Part shown: in pieces, positions 8,547 through 19,609 of the stretch
Numbering within the stretch: the stretch's first letter is position 1
Layout: each line of letters begins with the position of its first letter
NCBI GenBank assembly: GCA_030770425.1
Contig: JASJFT010000161.1
Location: forward strand, 1 to 64,000
DNA: 64,000 bases
Source: Darksidea phi
Taxonomy: Eukaryota > Ascomycota > Dothideomycetes > Pleosporales > Lentitheciaceae
Direction: 5' to 3'
Position numbers and translations under genes: made by a program
Notes under the pieces: model-generated
The model's database searches: none
Seen by the model: the letters and a program-made list of their open reading frames with translations, nothing else
What the model was told of the DNA's origin: nothing

Positions 8547-11164
8547 ATGTCCCGCATACAACAAGATCAGTTCGTCGACGATGACGAGGAAGAATGCTGC
8601 CCGCTCTGCGTCGAAGAGTTCGACCTGTCGGACAGGAACTTCCGGCCATGTCCCTGCGGATACCAGGTACGATCCCTCGAAAATGTCCACGAGCCCACCT
8701 AGTCGCCATGGCTAACCTAGCGGTCTAGATATGCCAGTTCTGCTTCAACAACATCAAGACGACGATGAACGGGCTGTGTCCTGCCTGTCGCCGTCCCTAC
8801 GACGAGTCGACGATAGAGTTCAAAAACATTACACCCGAAGAGTGCGTCCCACTCGCCTCCCCCCACTCTGAGCGATCTAATATGCAGTAGGTTGGCCAAG
8901 CACAAGCAGCAGATAGCGCAGAAGGCAAAGAAGAATGCGCAGATACGGCAGAAGGAGGCACAAAAGGCCGAGGCTGACTCCCTGAGCCGCAAACATCTCG
9001 CGGGGTTGCGTGTCGTCCAGAAGAACCTCGTCTATGTGACCGGCCTAACCCCGACAATACGCGAAGATCGGTTACTTGATACCTTGCGCGGGCCGGACTA
9101 CTTCGGACAATACGGCAAGATTATCAAGATTGTTGTCAGCAAAGCACGGGAGAACGCGCAACATCAACAGTCCGTTGGGGTGTACGTGACTTTTGCCCGT
9201 AAAGAGGACGCCGCGGCGTGCATCGCAGCTGTGGACGGCTCGCAGAATGGCGACCGGACGCTGAGGTAAGTTGGTAGCATTTCATGTTGCTCTGGCAGTA
9301 CATTTACGAGTATCACAGAGCCCAGTACGGTACCACCAAGTATTGCTCGGCTTATCTACGCGGCGAGCAGTGCAATAACAGGAACTGCATGTTCCTGCAC
9401 GAGCCCGGTGAAGACAATGACAGCTTTACACGACAGGACCTGTCCATGATGAACTCTATACAGACCCAACAGCCTGCGCAATCGGCGACCAGTCGCTCTG
9501 CTCCACCAGCGCATCACGGCCCGCCAGTTGCCGCGGCGGCAACGTCCATGAACCCACAAGACAGCAACGATGCGACAAGTCCCATAGATACGCCCGGTTT
9601 GCCAGCCACCGCGAGCTGGGGGAGCAAGGCTGCACAGGAACGTCGTGCGAGTCGCTCTACAAATGCATCAAATCCTAGCCCGATGACTACCAATGCTGTT
9701 CCGGCGCCACCGTTAGCAAAACAGAGCAAGGTGGAAGAGTTATCTTTGAGGAAGAAGGGGAAAGAAAAAGAAAAAGAGAACTCAGCGCCATGCTCTAAAT
9801 CAGCAACACCACAACCGCAATCCCAACCTCCAGCGCCTATTCGACCGTCGAAGCCCCGTATTCCCGGCCTCGATAATCTTCTAAAAACTATTACGGACCC
9901 TAGTTTTAAATTTGTCTTCTCGAATGCGTCCTTATCCCAGGAAGATTTCAAGGCTATTATGGAATTTCCCCAGTTGCTTGATCCTAACGGTGGTGCCAAG
10001 CGACACGCTGTAAGGGAAAAGGAAAAGGAAGCGGCTGCTCAGCGCGAAGCTGAGGCACAGGCTGCATCGCAACTACACTCGCAGCAGCAGCAACCGCCTA
10101 CCGAGGGTGAGGATCATGAAACCACGGCCGGCGGTAGCTTACAACTCGGTGGAGAGCCTGAAGAAGGTCAACAGACAGTTACGGGCCACTTAAATCAACA
10201 TGCCATCGCACCTCCGGGCCAGCAATCCTTTGGCGGCAATTTGTTCGGACAGAGCTCATCCTTAGCGGAAGATTTTGGCAACTTGGGCATGAACAATACG
10301 CGCGGTCTAACCCCACAGCAACAACAGAACCTACTACTATCGAACCTTAAGTCCGGCCCTCAATCTGCTGGTCTCCTGTCCAACTTTCAGAACAATCAAG
10401 GCCAGCAATCCCACAGCCAGGTTGGAAATGGGCCCGGACACGGTAGACACGCCTCTCGTTTTAGCTTTGCCAACGACAGCTCATCCGCTTCGGCTTCTGT
10501 ACAGCCTGTTGCAAACCAGAAGATCATGAGCCAGCAGAGTTCTATGATGCCGAAGAATTCGAATCATTTCAATCAGATCTCCCAGCATCAGCCATTGGGT
10601 GGTCAATTCTACACTAGCGGTGTGCAAGGACCGCCGCCTGGGTTGAAAGCTACCGGCACACCACCAGTCAGTGGAGGTGGCATGTTTGGCCAGGGCCATG
10701 GCTTTGCTACAAGCAGCCTTGGTTACGGTGCAAACGCTACCGGAAGGAACAATAATGATGCGTTGTATCAGGACTTGCTCCGGGGCAGAAACATGGACGG
10801 TGGTGCTAGAGTAGCTGATGCTGGAAAGCGTGAGTCAATGTTTCCTTCCTTCCTCAACCAACATCCCACGACCTCCACGCCAGCTCCTGCTCCTGGCCTC
10901 CTCAGCTTTCCTTATGGACCTTCGCCTGGCGCTTACCAGGAATCTGGTTCGCAGAAATCTAAGAAAAAGGGAAAGAAGCACAGACATGCTAACACTTCCT
11001 CCTCTGGAGGGGGTGGTGTAGTAGATGTTCAAGACCCAAGTATCTTACAGGCGAGGTTGCATCAAGGAGGAGGAATGGTCGGCCAGGGGCTCTATGGGCA
11101 AGGGCAAGGTGGGTTTTCCTCCCTCAGCAACTACAACAATTACGGCGGCGCCGGACGATGGTAG
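8547..11164 (+). CDS. NOT4: CCR4-NOT subunit NOT4, RING E3 ubiquitin ligase
   Basis: NOT4/Mot2 is the E3 ligase of the CCR4-NOT complex, acting in mRNA decay and co-translational quality control. Four exons (8547-8666, 8729-8841, 8891-9265, 9319-11164) give 817 aa. Domains in order: a C4C4 RING at ~17-60 (CCPLCVEEF, CPCGYQICQFCF, LCPACRRPYDE); a coiled, Lys/Gln-rich linker; an RRM at ~123-200 (NLVYVTGLTP, GKIIKIVVSK); a CCCH finger at ~211-228 (CSAYLRGEQC, CMFLHE); and a long low-complexity Gln/Gly/Ser tail ending in KKKGKKHRHANTSS and GGAGRW. The domain set is diagnostic. The tail may not end here: a C-terminal-like ORF follows after 611 bp and could be part of the same gene through an unrecognised splice. 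Confidence 0.93.
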
Positions 11165-11775
11165 TTTCCTTCGCTTCTTCCACATAATTTCTCGGCCTGA
11201 TGGTCATTGCACACTGTTTTATTACTTTCATTTCCTACAATGGCTGCATGGCGTTTTGGAGGGTTTCGAAGCGAAATGCATCGGCACTCAGTCTAGCAGC
11301 ACTGGCTTCTGGGATGCTTGGCGTTTATGATTGGGTCGGCCGCTTTTTACACGCTCGATGGCTCAAGCTTTGGCATTGACATGGTTTCACGGGACTACTA
11401 TACCTTGATTTTTTTCCTTCAAAGTTGTCTCGTTCGGGCGAGTTGCGCTGTCTTTGCCAGAGCTTACATCACCATCTCTCGTCGTCTTCGTCATGGCTAT
11501 CGTATGTACGTAAAGTCCCCTTCCTGCCGCTTCTAAGTCGGCATGCTTACGATCAATCAGAAGATGGCTTTCCCAAATGTTCTTTTGCTTAGCTCCAGTG
11601 ACGAAGATGTCCGAGAGAGGTTTCGGTCAATAATGTACATAGCGTTTTGGTTGGCGTTCTCTGAAGCCGCCCATCGCCCGGACGTCGCCGTTGCTCTTAG
11701 TCTCGCAAAGCTCTCACATCGTCGCCCACCCTTGAGATTTCGGGTAGAGCATGGTTGCTAACATTCTCTGAGTAG
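11165..11775 (+). other. Gap between NOT4 and the downstream ORF: UTR and/or introns
   Basis: No long ORF lies here. Splice-like signals are present. There is a pyrimidine-rich stretch ending in an ATG (~11493), donors gtatgt (~11502) and gtacgt (11505), an acceptor at ~11562, and a textbook branch plus acceptor (GCTAAC then TAG) ending at 11775. Small exons joining NOT4 to the next ORF, or forming the 5' end of a separate gene, are therefore likely. Confidence 0.5.
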
Positions 11776-14366
11776 ACGATCATATCCTCAGCCCTGAAGA
11801 CGAGGCATCATTCAATGTCGATGCTCTGGTCAACGATCCTATTACCGAGCAACAAGACAGGACGTTGCTTCTGAACAGCCAAGTCATGGAGCAACCTCGG
11901 CGGGCAACGCCTACCATCCCTCCTGGATTTTCGGCATTAGTAGAACCAAATCCTACACCAAAGGAGCATCTACCTTACCCAATATTGCGAAATGATTCAT
12001 ACACAATCCCTTCAGTTGTTCCGGTCGTACCCGCTGCTCCTGTACGGGCTGCAACCCCTATTAAAGCAGGGAATAGCAGCCAAGTCACTGAAGCATATGA
12101 TCTTTCTGGCATCGACGCCACGGTGGTAACCCTACCGCCTTCAACGCCCATGACCCCAGCGAAAACAGGCCGTAAAGTTGCCGCGAAACCACAGGTTGTC
12201 GCAGAGACTCCGAAGAGGAAGTCGGCGGAAGCGCTAACTGCGGAGCCAAATGAGAACAGACAAGCAACATCTGCATCGCCCACAAAAGGCACACCAAAAG
12301 GTAAATTAGGTGGTAAGAAAAGCCAGATTCCGGTCGAAGCAAGCCCTCAGAAAGACGCCAAAGATTTTACCTCTGTAACAACACCGGCTCCATCTAAACG
12401 ACAGCACCCTGGAAAGCTTGATATCGCCGCTGCTACCGAAATACCTGAGAATGGACAATCTGCTGTTGCGAGCTCGACGAAGCCAGGCACTCAAACCAAA
12501 GCCGTTCGCGCTATGTCTATTGTGGCTGCCCACTCTGTACCTGGAAGCCCTGCCGCGATCTCGACTGGTTCACCTATCAAGAAGTCTACAGCTGCCAAGA
12601 CGCTGCGTGTGGTTGCGACCCCAAAGACCGAAACTCCGGCTCCACTATCAGCAATCTCTTTGACTTCGCTTCCCCATGTGCCCAACGTCGAGAAACTACG
12701 CTCTCGACAAGCTAGCATTGCTTCGCTCAATCAACCCGGAACTCCGGCCAGCGAACTGGTATCCGATACAGCGTCAATCACCTCTACTTCACTATCGCGG
12801 GCTAATTCACCACCGCCTATCGGCAGGAAAGTTGGAACGGCTCCGATAAGAAAGAAGACGAAATCTCAGCAAAAGAAAGAGCGACAGGAGAGAGCTCGAC
12901 AAGCGGATGAAGAGCGGGCGCTTGCAATGGATGAGCAGAAATCCGAGCCTGAAGTTGTACAAGCACCCATTGTCGGCCGCAAGAAGAAAGCCAAGAAGCC
13001 CGCAGTAGCCAATCCTAAGCCATTACCAGTAGCTACGAAGAGTCGACCAGTATCACCCAAACCTGTCGAAATAGAGGCAGAGCAGGACCTGTTAGAGTCA
13101 AAACCTGCTCCGCCCGTCGGGTCAAAGAAGACACAAGCCGGCAAAGCATCCATTCCTTCGCCACGTGCAGAGCCAACGGATACTTTTGAGCAACCCAGAG
13201 ATAAACGTGAGCCTACGGCTCAGTCTATCATTGCTGACTTACAGAGGACAGGCGAGCTTATCGCTTCCACTCTCGAATTCTTCAAACCGCTCTCCTCCTC
13301 CCTCGCCCATGCGTCACGCGGGGCTCAAACGAGTAGCGGACCGGTCGCTCCACCAGACTTGAAGATCCACTTTTCGGAAGCTGACCTGGACGCGCTGGCA
13401 AAGAAGAGACCAGTCCACTTGAAAGGACACGACGGAAAGACAGACTCACGCACGCTGATCACGCCACAGGGCAAATTCTTCTGGGGCTTGACGCAAGAGC
13501 TTGAGGATAAGGCTTTAGAGTTGGAGAAGCATATTGAAGAGCTGAAAGGTGCGGCTCGTTTCCACGGTCGAAAGCAGGCATCGCATCAGCAGCATACGGC
13601 GCACATGGCATCACAAGCTCAGTCAAATGATATGCTGCCTGCGCTCGCTACTGCACTAAAGGAGGCGGGCGCGAAACTGAGCAAGAACGCGGGCCAGCCA
13701 ATACCAAAGCTCGATCCAACCTCTACTCTCCTTGGATCAACGTCTCTACCGCTTCCCCCAGTCCAAGCCCCTAGCGATCTGCCTCCACCTCAACAAGCAC
13801 AGCAACAACAGACACCTGCTGACGTAGGTACCTACCTCAACCAGTTCGTGCTTCCTAAAACGGATAATCCGCCACTCAATACACCCCGGTCTGAGATGGC
13901 GGCTGTCGGTGGTCCGCCCGGAGCTGGCACCGCCAATGTCTCCGTAAATGTGAACAAGATTGCAAAGGCCGCTAAAGCCGTAGCTGAAGGCGGAGCTACG
14001 GGCACCGAGCTTGAAGGAATGGGTGTCATGGCCGCGGACCTATTAGGTGGTGTCTTTGTTCAGGGACTTGAAGCGCTTGTTGGTGCTGGACTTGGCTTCT
14101 CATCTACGAACCAGGACCTCAACCTCGATAGTAATGGGAATATTTCGATCGGTAGTGGTGGTCAGGGGCTGGATGTTCAGGGGTTGGTTAGCGCTTTCGA
14201 GGCTGGGGTTGGATTTGGGGACAGGAACGGCAGGGGAAGGCGGAGTGTACTGAATATTGAGGAGGCGGAGCAGGCCATGTTGGCCGCCAGGAAGGATCAT
14301 GAGGCACTGGAAAAAAAGTTGGTCAGCCTCATGAAGAGGAATAAAAAGATGGTAAGTGGCCGCTGA
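11776..14366 (+). CDS. Large disordered protein resembling the fungal NOT4 C-terminal extension (5' end unresolved)
   Basis: Open from a strong acceptor at 11775 to a stop at 14366, about 862 codons; the first in-frame ATG is at 11886. Most of it is Pro/Ser/Thr/Ala/Lys-rich and probably disordered. Ordered pieces are PTIPPGF near the start, APIVGRKKKAKKP, a helical block QSIIADLQRTGELIASTLEF, then FSEADLDALAKKRPV with LITPQGKFFWGLT, and a C-terminal coiled coil EEAEQAMLAARKDHEALEKK. From memory, very long fungal NOT4 proteins end in a similar arrangement, including the GRKKK segment and the final coiled coil. This ORF may therefore be the 3' part of NOT4. The splice path was not found: the acceptor needs a donor leaving one base of a codon. 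A separate adjacent gene is the alternative. Confidence 0.55.
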
Positions 14367-15080
14367 ACGACTATGCCTTAAGGAACGTAGATGCGTAAAG
14401 TTTGGAGCTGTGAAATGGGTTGCAGAGGGCCGTTTGAGAGGGTTACATAGAAGAGCCTTGTGAGATTGTTCGCTTGCACGGGTATGGGTATGACTGGAGC
14501 CCCCAGGGATTACCCATTGGCACGTAATAGGCATTATAGATGTGTAGGGCGTGTTGGCAATGTCGAATCTTTCCAGGATCGCAGTACGAGCGGTCTTTGG
14601 AATGGAGATCCAGAGGGTCTTCTTGACGCTTTGCATACGTGGGAATCTATATTGGGAAAGCGCATAAAATGCTGTCAAGATACATGGAGTAGCCGCCCTT
14701 CACCTGTGAAAAGCGGTGTGTTAACACATTATTTGTCAGTCTTTGCAATGACTGAGGCGATAGATCTACGACCATTTGACAGTGTGGACCAAGATGCCCA
14801 GAGCCACGTGATCGGCTTGCGCACAGACCAATACACGGTGCGTACACCTCGAACGTTTGTCACGCTTCAAAAACTTCTTTCACATCCGAGAGCGTCCAAG
14901 CAATGAGCTCCCAAACTTAAGTCGGAGGATCCTGCACACTTGCTTGTGCGTCCCGATCACTCTCCCCTTTAAAGACCGCAAAGACAAGACCTTACCTAAC
15001 CCGAAGCCAACTTAAGGCAACACCGGTTGCACTCTCCAGCAGCTGACGTAAAAATACATTTACGTTCAGAACTTGCCAAT
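14367..15080. other. Intergenic, no gene seen
   Basis: 3' region of the preceding plus-strand gene, then the upstream region of the CCCH-protein gene. The overlapping ORFs (longest about 190 codons on the minus strand) lack domains and look like shadows. No repeat or RNA gene was seen. Confidence 0.5.
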
Positions 15081-16897
15081 ATGCTTGGAGACGGAAAGCT
15101 CAACTCGCTGGACACGCGCCTGGAGCAATTCAAGCTCAATAATGCAACGGCCCGGGACGAGCTCCAGGTATGCTTTCGATTCTACCCCCAACGTTGATCA
15201 AGTGTATGCACTAACCATCAACTAGGGCTTGCTGCGGGACCATGCGCAACTAATTGAAGACTACAAGACGCTTAAGCGATCTGTCGAAAAGAAAAGCAAT
15301 GGCGTAACTCTCGGTCAGACACAAGTAGCCGAGAACGCCCGCAACCCGTACCTCTTAGTCCTCATTGATGGAAATGGATATATTGTATGTGTGTGTTTTA
15401 CTGCTTCCGAGACCTAGCGCTGACCGTGTACAGTTCAATGATGAATTGGTCCGCGACAAGGAAGAAGGAGGAATGCGAGCCGCGCGCATGTTAAACGATG
15501 CCGTAGAGAAATATCTACGAGAATCGCTGCCACGGCTCAAGAACGCTCGCGTAATTGTTCGCATTTACGCTGATCTTACCAATCTCTCCAAACAATTAGC
15601 CAAGTCGAAGCTTACCGGACTAGAGAAGAGATCGCTGGCACCGTTTGCAGCTGCGTTTACTCGGGCGATCAATCTTTTCGACTTTGTGGATGCGCTTGAC
15701 GAGGAGGGAACCAAGTTCAAGCTTAGAGGTAGAAGACTTTTATGTGACAACAAGCATGGAAAAGCGCTGACAATATACAGAAACTTTCAAGCTAGCCGTG
15801 GAGGACAACTCTTGCGGTCACATCCTATATGCTGCATGTCACGACAGCGGCTATCTCTCTCAGCTTGTTCCATATTCGGGCCATCGGGACAAAATCACGC
15901 TGGTCCAAGGCGCGGGTTTCAACTCTGACTTCCATCAATTTAGCCTCAACGTCACCCAGTTCCCTACCATTTTCCGTTGGTCAGAGCTATCTACCGCGCC
16001 GCCTAGCAAGGCGCCCGCAATGAACATATCAGAGCGCAATGGCACTCCGACTAAAACAAAGGGTCCGCCAAAGAATGCGCAGAACTATAATGCAATCCAG
16101 AATGAGAGCTCGTGGCGTAACAACAGCGACAGTAGTCTTGGTGCTGACAAAACCTCCCACATTGGAAGCAACGGCTTCCTGGACGCTGCTGGCGATGATT
16201 GGACCATCAAGGCCAAAAATAAAATGAAGCCTGAAGCACCGTGCAAGTACTTCCAGAAGGTGAACCATATAATCCACTATCCCACAACCAGCTTACTAAT
16301 AATGACAAGGGCTTTTGTCGCTTTGGCAACAAATGCAAATTCCAACACGGCCCCAATAACGTCATCGCATCAGATGCCAACAGCCCCACGTTCGACCGTT
16401 CCAACGTCTCCTCCGTCCTTCCCACTCACCCTGTGCCGGGCTTTATCCCCCTAAACAAAGACGACCAGCGCCTCGACATTTACATCCCGCCCCCTACCCC
16501 AGAAGCCTGGATAATCTATAACGCGCGCTTCCACCGCCAGAAACCTTGCAACGACCACTATCTTCAAGGCATGTGCACAAAGTTTCAGTGTCCCTTCGAC
16601 CATTCCACCCTCGAACCTCAAGCACGTTATTGCCTGGAGTATGTGGTAAAGTGTAGCCCGTGTCCGCGACGAGGCGCGTGTCGCTCGGCGGAGTGCTTCT
16701 ACGGCCATCTTTGTCAGAAGGACGATTGCATGGGGCAGATGAAAGGGTGTAGGATGAAGATGGAGCAGCATAGAGTTGATCCGGTATTGGCAAGTATGGT
16801 CCCGGCTGATGAGGACGAGGAAGGATTGGTGCACGATGAGCTCAGTGATGTGGGTGGAGGTGTGCACGGAACTGGTGACATAACTGCTATATGGTAG
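15081..16897 (+). CDS. CCCH zinc-finger protein with conserved N-terminal LIDG domain
   Basis: Five exons (15081-15167, 15226-15384, 15434-15728, 15781-16259, 16310-16897) join in frame to 535 aa. The N-terminus is a coiled coil (~5-55). It is followed by a conserved domain starting LLVLIDGNGYIFNDEL (~72-87) with a later VIVRIYADL strand and GHILYAACHDSGYL; uncharacterised fungal CCCH proteins share this layout. The Asp after a hydrophobic strand and the later HDSG recall NYN/PIN-type nucleases, but that is inference. CCCH finger 1 (~334-353; C-x7-C-x5-C-x3-H) is built across the last intron: CKYFQK before it and GFCRFGNKCKFQH after. Finger 2 is CNDHYLQGMC..CPFDH (~420-438), then a Cys-rich segment CSPCPRRGAC..CFYGHLC. 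RNA binding is likely; the target is unknown. Confidence 0.85.
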
Positions 16898-17644
16898 AAG
16901 CCGCACTTGGTGAAGCAGATTGATATATTGAGTATTTTGATTAGCCTACTCCACGTAAGCCGGAATTATGTACTGGAATGATGAAGTATTCCAGATAGCT
17001 AGACCATGACCATATCTATCGTTCGTATTAGGTCTCCCTTGTCAACTCATCGTCGAATTTGACCGGTATACATCATGTGCAATGAAGTCGAAAATCCTAC
17101 ATGTTGACACACATCAGCTTTTCATATCTACGAAATCAGCATCGTAAATGACACTCAAGGACCTAAATGATTCTTTAGCAGCATTGGTGTAGCCTCTGGT
17201 GCCGTAGTGGGCAACGTATTGGATGGAATTAAATCGCTCAAAACGGTGATGTACGGGAGCGCGGAGGTGTGTTGGTTTGGTCGGGGGCGGGAGTAGGAAG
17301 ACATGGCGGATGGTGGTTTGCACGGTGTGGGTTTGTGAATAGAAGTGTGAATGGTGTTGAAGCTGTACAGAAGGAGGGAGGGTAAAGGACAGCGCGAGGT
17401 TGGTGGGCGACGTGAGGCGCAAGCCGCGGAGAAAGAGTGCAGCAGGTTCACTTTGTACATGAGGCACATGCGGAAAGGAAAACTGGGAAAATTTCAGTGG
17501 GTAGTAAATCAGCAATATTGGATCCGTGGGAGGCAGTGCTCATTCTTGACAGAGGTATTTGCGCGGCATACGCAACCTTTGGAAACTTCTGTACAGCACC
17601 AGCCTTGTCCCTCGTCTTCCTTTCATCAGTTAACCTGATGGTTG
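16898..17644. other. Intergenic between convergent genes
   Basis: About 750 bp between the stop codons of two convergent genes. It should contain both 3' untranslated regions. Short overlapping ORFs on both strands (17114-17655) have no domain and no consistent frame. No terminator-like motif could be defined. Confidence 0.5.
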
Positions 17645-18838
17645 TCAGCATCTAGATCCGCTATTCGTTCGACTGTTGCGCTTACTGTAAAAGTTACTGA
17701 ATACCTTCCCCATCAGATGTTCCCCATATGTATTCCCCTCATGAATAGGCGGCTTTGAGCTGCGCCCCACACAACTTGCTAACGGCTTCACCACCGCATC
17801 AAAGTTCGGCTCGTAAAAGAAAGGCACTGAGACGCGATAGCCATCGCCGCGGTGAATCACACGATGCCGGGTACTCTTCCACAGGCCATTTGTCCATCGC
17901 TCGATCCTAACAACAGTACCAAGATTAGCGGATGTCGTAGTCAAAAGTTCAGAAAGCTACCAGTAAAGTCTACGCAATACCAGGCTTTACTTTGTGATCT
18001 TTGATAATACGTACATGTCTCCAATGTTTACGACAAAAGCGCCTGGGATGGGATCCGCATTCAACCAGGTCGTGCCATCTTTGAGTAAAACCTGCAAGGC
18101 ACCAGGCGTCGGGTCGGCGAGGAGTAAGGTGACGCATCCATAGTCTGTGTGCTCGCCGCAGGAGAACTCCGTCTCGTTTATATCCTTCTCGATTGAGGTG
18201 TCGAGTTTGGGGTACCCAATCATTCGCATGACCCAGAAGCTGCGATCTGTATTACGCACAAAAATTTTGGAGTCCTCTGTCGACTCATCTGCCCCGGGAC
18301 CAGGTAGCGGCAGATCTAGTGCTGCTCCCATAGCATGCACGAGTGCCTTCCCGACCGTCTGCAATTGCTCTATATATTCTAGATATGTATCTTTCAAATC
18401 GCTAGGCTCCTCTGGCCATAGATTCGGTCCTTGAAGGGTTGCGTGCGTATTTGGTGTATAACTTTTCCCACCACCCACATTTACCAGTTGATCCCACTCA
18501 CGGTAGAAGTCCACTGCTTCATGCATATCCCTCCTTCCACCAGTGACGTTCTCGCCCATGCCTTGGTAGCCTCTTGCGCCATCACCACCCCCTGGGCTCC
18601 CAGCGTCGTGGCGCTTGATCTTGTTCTTCGTGGACAGGGGGAGGGCGAAGAATTGCCGAGCGAGACTGATGACTCGATCGAGAGTACTTGTTGGTATTCC
18701 ATGGCCGGTCAGGTAGAAAAAGCCGAACTCCTCGCAAGCGCTATTAATAATTGTAGCTGTTTGGCAGCGAGCGTCACTTGTTGCTGAGGGGTCTAGGAAG
18801 GAGGAGATGTCGATAATAGGCAAGGACCTGGCAGCCAT
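17645..18838 (-). CDS. 2-oxoglutarate/Fe(II)-dependent oxygenase, isopenicillin-N-synthase-like
   Basis: Two exons, 18838-18015 and 17906-17645, give 361 aa. The DIOX_N region opens with LPIIDISSFLDPS and EEFGFFYLTGHGIP (~6-50). The 2OG-FeII core shows the iron triad H230-x-D232 (GEHTDYGCVTLL) and H289 (STRHRVIH), and the 2-oxoglutarate-binding R299-x-S301 (GYRVSVPFFYEPN). All key residues are present, so an active enzyme is likely. The distal His is supplied by exon 2, and the splice GDM-IERWTNG restores the standard sequence. The family hydroxylates or desaturates many small molecules, and the substrate cannot be told from sequence. No biosynthetic cluster genes lie beside it, so a house-keeping or detoxifying role is as likely as secondary metabolism. 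Confidence 0.88.
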
Positions 18839-19609
18839 CGTTGCTATAGCGTAGATCCGTCCAGAGCCGGCGGTCGTGGTTTAGAGGCGGAGATGCTGTA
18901 TCTTTCTAGAAACGAACAGGCATATGAGATTACTGAGATATACCAACAAGTGAAATCCCTTCAGGTTCTCGAGTATAGCGCCCCGCCACAAATTGCCCGC
19001 CTATCCCTCAGACGTAAACGTTGGGTTTAGAATATATTTTCAGATGCTATTTGTCCCTATTCCAGAGGGTGCAAGAAATACATGAGACTGCTTGTTTATA
19101 TGAGGCTCTCAAGGGCTCTGGGCGGATCATAAGGAACAAGATGGAGCGGATGGACGTTGTAAGGTCGTCGGTTAACCTTGCCGCATCAAGATTAGCTAAT
19201 CTGCGTTTGGCATGTGGCAACTCAAATGCCTAGTACGACAACTAGGTCGATAGGCCTCATAACAATGAGCTAGGGATAAAGTTGCGTGAGATATGGCTCT
19301 TTGGCTCTGTACTAAATAGTTCAGATACACAAGTCCTTCAAGAAGATTCACGTTGAAACAGTATGCGGAAAGGGAACGTTTCGATGTGGTGTGTGGATAC
19401 TGTTACGTTTGGTATATCGCCAAGTTCTAGCCATTCAATTTGCTAGTCACTTGATGCTGTGCACAAGATCCTTTTGCAAATTCATCCATTATCTAGCCGA
19501 CCTCTCTCATGCGGAAAACGCATTCGCCCGTGGTATCATGACAATTCATAAGCGCTCTCTACATAATGACTTCATTCGAGACGTCCTATTAAGCGCGTTA
19601 GTGGAACAC
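18839..19609. other. Intergenic, no gene seen
   Basis: Upstream of the 2OG oxygenase and downstream of the GMPPA-like stop codon. It should hold the oxygenase promoter and the GMPPA-like 3' untranslated region. Short frames lack features. Confidence 0.5.

Noticed and set aside
12866..13153. Several minus-strand ORFs inside 11.9-14.4 kb
   Set aside because: Low-complexity coding sequence on the plus strand leaves open shadow frames; none has a domain.
17114..17655. Overlapping ORFs of about 100-130 codons on both strands
   Set aside because: Both strands are open at once, with no domain, no start context and a convergent 3' setting.
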